DNA of 64,000 bases from Lampris incognitus (taxonomy: Eukaryota; Chordata; Actinopteri; Lampriformes; Lampridae). A program made the translations under genes and the position numbers. Below are positions 58,966-64,000 of this stretch, one piece after another (within the stretch, counting starts at the first letter, position 1; the number at the start of each line of letters is the position of its first letter). The notes under the pieces were generated by a model. It was not told the DNA's origin. It saw nothing but the letters and a program-made list of their open reading frames with translations, and did not search any database. Location: contig NC_079213.1 of NCBI RefSeq assembly GCF_029633865.1, positions 92,328,995-92,392,994 on the forward strand. Reading direction: 5' to 3'.

Positions 58966-59893
58966 GGTCGTTTGTACCTGGCTCTCTCCACTGTTAGGTA
59001 TGTCTAAGTGCAAGTCACACAACACCACAGTTAATTTACAGTACATTCATCAGTCGGAAAAGCAAAGAACCACCTATTTATCAGTATTTTCATAGCCGAG
59101 GCATTCAAGTACTGGCTTGACATAGCCAGGATAGACAAACTTCATTACACTGAAAAGTTGACCAAGATCATTTGGGGCTAATAACAGTTTTGCTTGCACC
59201 ACAACAATATGAAAAGTTTTTCCACATCTGATAGTTTGTACTTGGTTTTTTCCATAATTTCTTTTTTTCAGAATCAACATGAAAGTTACAGTATGGCAGA
59301 CACTTCGGGGCAGAGTCTCTAGCCTCAACATCTGCACATTAATCTCAACAGTAGCTGTCATGCTTTGTAACTTACATGGAACATCTTCCCGAATAATATA
59401 CATGCTCAGGACATTGAAAAAAAATCACTGCTTATTTATCAATAATACTGCATATGTGGGGGAGTTGGGTAAATGGATTCAGCTGCCTCAACTTGATTAT
59501 CGCGCTGGTACAAAGTGATTCACAGAGTTGATCCGAGGCAAAAGTAATGGTTATATCTAAAATATAAGTATAAAAACAGTTCACAACTAGTTTTACGTGA
59601 ACATGTTTTGTGATGCGGTTGTATTTGACAACGTTGTGTGAAATAAAAAGGGTAGTTAAGGCATCTTTGTGATTCTGCTGTCAGAGAGAGAGCAGTTTTG
59701 GCACATACTTAGGCTATTAACATACTCGAACTCAGTAATGTCAGTAGTAATACACTTTAGTGCAATAAAAAAAATGAACATGAAATAACTAAAGTGAATA
59801 CACTGATGTAAATGCTGGTCCTCTGTGTGTGTGTCTCTTTCGCTCAGTTATTGAGTTCAGTTATTGGTCCTTATGAGTTCACTTAATAGTTGA

Positions 59894-62800
59894 TCATAGC
59901 CCATCAGAGTCTGCCACTGGGTCTCTATGGCGGTGACAGCTCCAAGAGCGAGGTTTCAACAACTCTACAAAGGAAGGCTGAAACAAACATTCAAATACAT
60001 TTAGTTGAATTTGTCTCTCACCTTAGTAAATACAAGTGACTTTCACTTTAAAACCATTAATATGACTAAACTGAATTTGTTTTCTCTTATCAAGTATGTC
60101 ATCAGATTGGGCTGGTCACTCATGTAGAATTTACCTCCTTGAGGGGGCAGTAGCTCTGGGCATACCACTCCTGGGAGTACAGACAGATGATCACCCCCTG
60201 ACCCAGGAAGAGGGATGTCCACATGATTATGTTCCAGATGGGACCTTTCCTCTGGTCGTGAAGGATGAAATTAAACATCACTAAATGAAAAGAGAGGAAA
60301 TGAGGATTAAGAATGTAATGGAAAGGTAACGGTACAGGAATCACAAAATGAAATAGTTTTTGTTTGACCCCCGAATGCAGACAAAAACAGAGTGTTCATT
60401 CAGCTTAATTAAATGTCACACCTAGTGCACTGAAAATCTAAAAGGTTTTGGCTTTGTGTTGCAAAAATATGTTGCATGTCTGTGTTTGTAACATGATTTC
60501 ATATGCAAAAAAAGAGCAGTGTTGAATGCGTCTCTGTCCCCCTTACTTCCGAAGCACATGAAGAGACAGAAGAGGACAGGGTAGAAGAAGCCAAAGCAGA
60601 CTGCTAAGATGTACTCATGGACCACTGCAGACACCGTGAACACAAGTAACATGGCTGCTGCTCGGAAACGCTGCCGAGACATCTAGGGATGGAGGGAGGG
60701 GAGGAAAGAGACAGAGAGTCAAGTAAAGTCAATTTTAATTTTATAGCCCAATATCACAAATTTGCCTCAGGGGGCTTTACAGCAACACAACATCCTGTCA
60801 TTAGACCCTTGCACCAGATAAGGAACAACTCCCTAAAAAAAAACACAAAAAAAAACCTTTACTGGGGAGAAAAAATAGGAAGAAACAGAGAAAACTGAAA
60901 GAACAGCAGATAAGAGACAGTGCAAAAAAGCCCACGTGTTTCCTCTGGTTCATGAGTTTACAAATCAATAGACTTTGCGAGATGGTCAAGGCCAATCTTT
61001 CCCAATCCATTCCTAAAGTCCCCCCTATCCTGCAGATTTTCATTGCAACCCTGCATATGAGGACCTGCTGGTACTTACTCAACCAATCAGTATTTAGTTG
61101 TGTCAGTTTTGGTACACCTGATATAATTAAGCATTAAAATATGATTGATTATGCAACTACAAGCAGGCCTACATATGCAGGGCTAAAATTTAAATCTGCA
61201 GGGCAGGAGGGGGCTTTACCAGAGTTGGGAAACCCTGATCTAAGCAACAATTTAATAATGTTTCATGTCCAAATATTAATGTGACCAACACACTAAGGGT
61301 CTTACTGCTGTGGCATAAATACATACATATGTTGTATCAATACCAAAGCACTCACCCACAGGAAGTCCTGGTACACATAGTAAAACAGCCAATCATGGAC
61401 AACTACGTTCCAAGTGCGATAGTAGTTGGCAAAAGAGGTTGAATTCCACCAGTCCTATAATGTGTAATCAGACTGATTTCAACAAGCACATAATAGATGA
61501 TACATTTAAAAATTCAATATTTGAATATTTAATTTTTGAATTGACTAATTCCAAGAACAGAATGACTGAGTGAAGAACTTTTTCAAGTACCTTGTAAAAC
61601 ATCCGATCAGCAAAGCGAAGCATCTCAGCGAATGCATTGAGCCAACAGTGAAGGAAGGCAAAGAATGCCAGGAAGAGAACCAGTACTCCTACAGAGAAGA
61701 GAAAGACAATTTCTCATGAAAATTCAGTTGATACCAAAGCGCTTCTTCACCCCTCCTCTCCCTGTGCGGACAAATAACTTTGACGTGAATGAACAAGGTC
61801 AAGTCAAGTCAAGTCAATTTTATTTGTATGTCCAGTGGTTCACGCCATGTAATCCGTTCATGAGGCTCTTCCTGCTTTTGGCTGGTTTAGCCTTACCTGG
61901 CAGGATGGAGTTGAAGACACAAAGGACCATGGCCCTCAGGTCACACAGTTGTAGCCTGATACTGCGGAACTGAGGGATGCACAGCCTCACAAATACATAA
62001 TAGGCATAGAACAGACAGCCAAGCACCTGGGTGGTGAGGGAGGTGAGAAAATAGAGAGAGACTCTTGGTCATGAATCTGTGTAGCTGTGTTTTGCCCAAA
62101 ATGTTAAGCAATTCCTGGGTTAGCAACACAACATGAGTCAGAGAGGAAACCGATGTGGCTACCTGCATCAATTTTGTGGCCACATAGCCCCACCTGATTA
62201 CCGGATTCCTGCATTAAGTGAAAAATAAAAGTTTAACATATAATCACACTAACAACTTCAGGCTAACGGAGAACATTTTCAATGTATCAACTATACCAGT
62301 GAAAAACTATGAAAGACTCAGTATACCTGGGGTACTTGTCTCTGTAAATGAGAGTGGGTGCAAACAGGAAGTAGAGATACTGAGAAACCTGAGGAATGAC
62401 CAGAGATGGACCTGGAATTGATAGAAAGAATGCTTGTGAACCAGTGGGCAAGTGTAAGGGCAAGGAAGCAAATTTATAATGAAAACAAAGAAGTTACATC
62501 AAGGAGAAGTAAATGCCCAGATATACACTACCGTTCAAAAGTTTGGGATCACCCAAACAATTTTGTGTTTTCCATGAAAAGTCACACTTATTCACCACCA
62601 TATGTTGTGAAATGAATAGAAAATAGAGTCAAGACATTGACAAGGTTAGAAATAATGATTTGTATTTGAAATAAGATTTTTTTTACATCAAACTTTGCTT
62701 TCGTCAAAGAATCCTCCATTTGCAGCAATTACAGCATTGCAGACCTTTGGCATTCTAGCTGTTAATTTGTTGAGGTAATCTGGAGAAATTGCACCCCACG

Positions 62801-63869
62801 CTTCCAGAAGCAGCTCCCACAAGTTGGATTGGTTGGATGGGCACTTCTTTGAGCAGATTGAGTTTCTGGAGCATCACATTTGTGGGGTCAATTAAACGCT
62901 CAAAATGGCCAGAAAAAGAGAACTTTCATCTGAAACTCGACAGTCTATTCTTGTTCTTAGAAATGAAGGCTATTCCATGCGAGAAATTGCTAAGAAATTG
63001 AAGATTTCCTACACCGGTGTGTACTACTCCCTTCAGAGGACAGCACAAACAGGCTCTAACCAGAGTAGAAAAAGAAGTGGGAGGCCGCGTTGCACAACTG
63101 AGCAAGAAGATAAGTACATTAGAGTCTCTAGTTTGAGAAACAGACGCCTCACAGGTCCCCAACTGGCATCTTCATTAAATAGTACCTGTTAGAGCCTGTT
63201 TGTGCTGTCCTCTGAAGGGAGTAGTACACACCGGTGTAGGAAATCTTCAATTTCTTAGCAATTTCTCGCATGGAATAGCCTTCATTTCTAAGAACAAGAA
63301 TAGACTGTCGAGTTTCAGATGAAAGTTCTCTTTTTCTGGCCATTTTGAGCATTTAATTGACCCCACAAATGTGATGCTCCAGAAACTCAATCTGCTCAAA
63401 GAAGTGCCCATCCAACCAATCCAACTTGTGGGAGCTGCTTCTGGAAGCGTGGGGTGCAATTTCTCCAGATTACCTCAACAAATTAACAGCTAGAATGCCA
63501 AAGGTCTGCAATGCTGTAATTGCTGCAAATGGAGGATTCTTTGACGAAAGCAAAGTTTGATGTAAAAAAATCTTATTTCAAATAAAAATCATTATTTCTA
63601 ACCTTGTCAATGTCTTGACTCTATTTTCTATTCATTTCACAACATATGGTGGTGAATAAGTGTGACTTTTCATGGAAAACACGAAATTGTTTGGGTGATC
63701 CCAAACTTTTGAACGGTAGTGTAGGTAAAAATTAGTCAAAAAAAGATATCAAAACCCCCCAGCAAAAAATAGAATATGGTGGTTTCATACTGGCCTTATC
63801 TTTAGCCCAGGACAACACTCTCGGGACATTCTCTCTGACATAGGAGTGGGCTTTCATCATCAGACGCAC
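59894..63869 (-). CDS. soat2: Sterol O-acyltransferase, SOAT2-like (5' part beyond the right edge)
   Basis: Nine C-terminal coding exons on the minus strand: 63869-63791, 62411-62327, 62208-62163, 62026-61897, 61688-61591, 61454-61356, 60682-60547, 60280-60135, 59962-59894 (stop TGA). Phases agree and give 295 residues, a bit over half of a usual SOAT (about 520-550 aa). This is an MBOAT-family ER membrane enzyme that esterifies cholesterol with long-chain acyl-CoA. Seen: [14 protein letters not shown], the FYKDWWNSTS and [12 protein letters not shown] block (active-site Asn region), the catalytic His in VSAVVHEY, and several hydrophobic spans. HDQRKGP, LFLGQG and the C-terminal PRSWSCH favour SOAT2 over SOAT1. 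The last exon needs the second AG of TAGAG to stay in frame. The intron at 62412-63790 is almost filled by a palindromic Tc1 derivative. Family is certain; the paralogue is less so. Confidence 0.88.
60720..60935 (+). repeat. Common fish non-autonomous repeat (CCCAATATCACAAATTTGCC type)
   Basis: AATTTTATAGCCCAATATCA, GGGGGCTTTACAGCAACACA and AAGGAACAACTCCCTAAAAA are hallmarks of a very abundant teleost repeat. Lies in the soat2 intron 60683-61355. Confidence 0.7.
61797..61833 (+). repeat. Short start of the same repeat with (TCAAG)n
   Basis: Three units of CAAGT followed by CAATTTTATTTGTATGTCCA, as at the start of the 60720 repeat. It lies 64 bases from soat2 exon 61897-62026. Confidence 0.5.
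62526..63721. mobile_element. Palindromic Tc1 (family 3) derivative in a soat2 intron
   Basis: Left arm 62526-63060, loop 63061-63187, right arm 63188-63721. Each arm, from outside in, is the inverted last 320 or so bp of Tc1 family 3 (3' terminus, 3' untranslated part, transposase C-terminal codons), then the 5' untranslated part and the first codons of the transposase. The arms differ at about 4 positions. Both outer ends are the 3' type terminus (CACTACCGTTCAAAAGTTTG) and TA flanks them (62524-62525, 63722-63723). The loop is unique Tc1 sequence running on from the left arm. It fills 87% of the soat2 intron 62412-63790. Confidence 0.95.
62905..63192 (+). pseudogene. Truncated Tc1 transposase, DNA-binding part only
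   Basis: 95 codons from a genuine ATG through both helix-turn-helix halves ([48 protein letters not shown]), then stop at the palindrome junction. No catalytic residue is present. A second, shorter copy of the same start is in the right arm on the minus strand (63149-63352). Expression is unproven. Confidence 0.7.
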
Positions 63870-64000
63870 CTGCAATCAGAATGACCAAACACAAACAATT
63901 CTTAAGAGACCATTTGAAGGTCTACAGACCATTTGGAGGTCTACAACAAACTGGTGTTGAAAAAAAAAAAGTCACGTGAGCCTTGATCAGTTCATTGTTA

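Overview
The window is vertebrate nuclear DNA, almost certainly from a teleost (ray-finned) fish. Genes are split into short exons with GT/AG borders, and the space between exons is filled with fish-typical mobile DNA: RTE, L2, L1/Tx1-like and jockey/Rex-like LINEs, tRNA-derived SINEs, Ty3/Gypsy LTR elements, Tc1 transposons and a hAT remnant. No bacterial-type gene, operon or CRISPR array is present.

Five host genes can be supported. From left to right they are uhrf1 (minus strand, 3158-20688 coding, RING-finger exons lost off the left edge), kcnn1 (minus strand, 26680-34234, complete), ccdc124 (minus strand, 45753-49761, complete), an unrecognised 164-codon acidic single-exon ORF (plus strand, 58226-58720), and a sterol O-acyltransferase most like soat2 (minus strand, 59894 to beyond the right edge). 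For the four spliced genes I placed every exon border by hand. The reading phase carries correctly through all 14, 9, 4 and 9 coding exons, which is strong internal support. kcnn1 and ccdc124 are also neighbours in human (19p13.11). The 58226 ORF and soat2 are tail to tail, with AATAAA signals about 34 bp apart.

The products do unrelated jobs: maintenance of DNA methylation (UHRF1), calcium-activated potassium conductance (SK1), ribosome binding (CCDC124) and cholesteryl ester synthesis in the ER (SOAT2). The window is therefore a syntenic neighbourhood, not a pathway. The uhrf1 promoter carries an E2F-type site and inverted CCAAT boxes, and the ccdc124 promoter a palindromic CRE.

Mobile DNA by region: 1-2700 RTE and SINE fragments; 4730-7520 a SINE and an RTE copy, broken by a hAT fragment and bracketed by inverted copies of another repeat, inside a uhrf1 intron; 16310-19000 an internally deleted Gypsy element, minus strand, inside a uhrf1 intron; 24500-25930 a SINE-like repeat and L2; 38400-41800 three Tc1 families side by side, two with near-intact transposases; 51020-57715 a LINE split by an LTR element that is itself filled by a second Gypsy element; 62526-63721 a 1.2-kb palindromic derivative of a Tc1 element inside a soat2 intron.

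The palindrome is the most striking object. Its two arms of about 535 bp are about 99% identical and both end in the same (3') Tc1 terminus. It has TA at both ends and lies in the transcribed intron of a host gene. Its RNA would fold into a long hairpin matching a transposase family that also has a full-length copy in this window. This resembles a naturally formed transposon-silencing hairpin; the function is inference.
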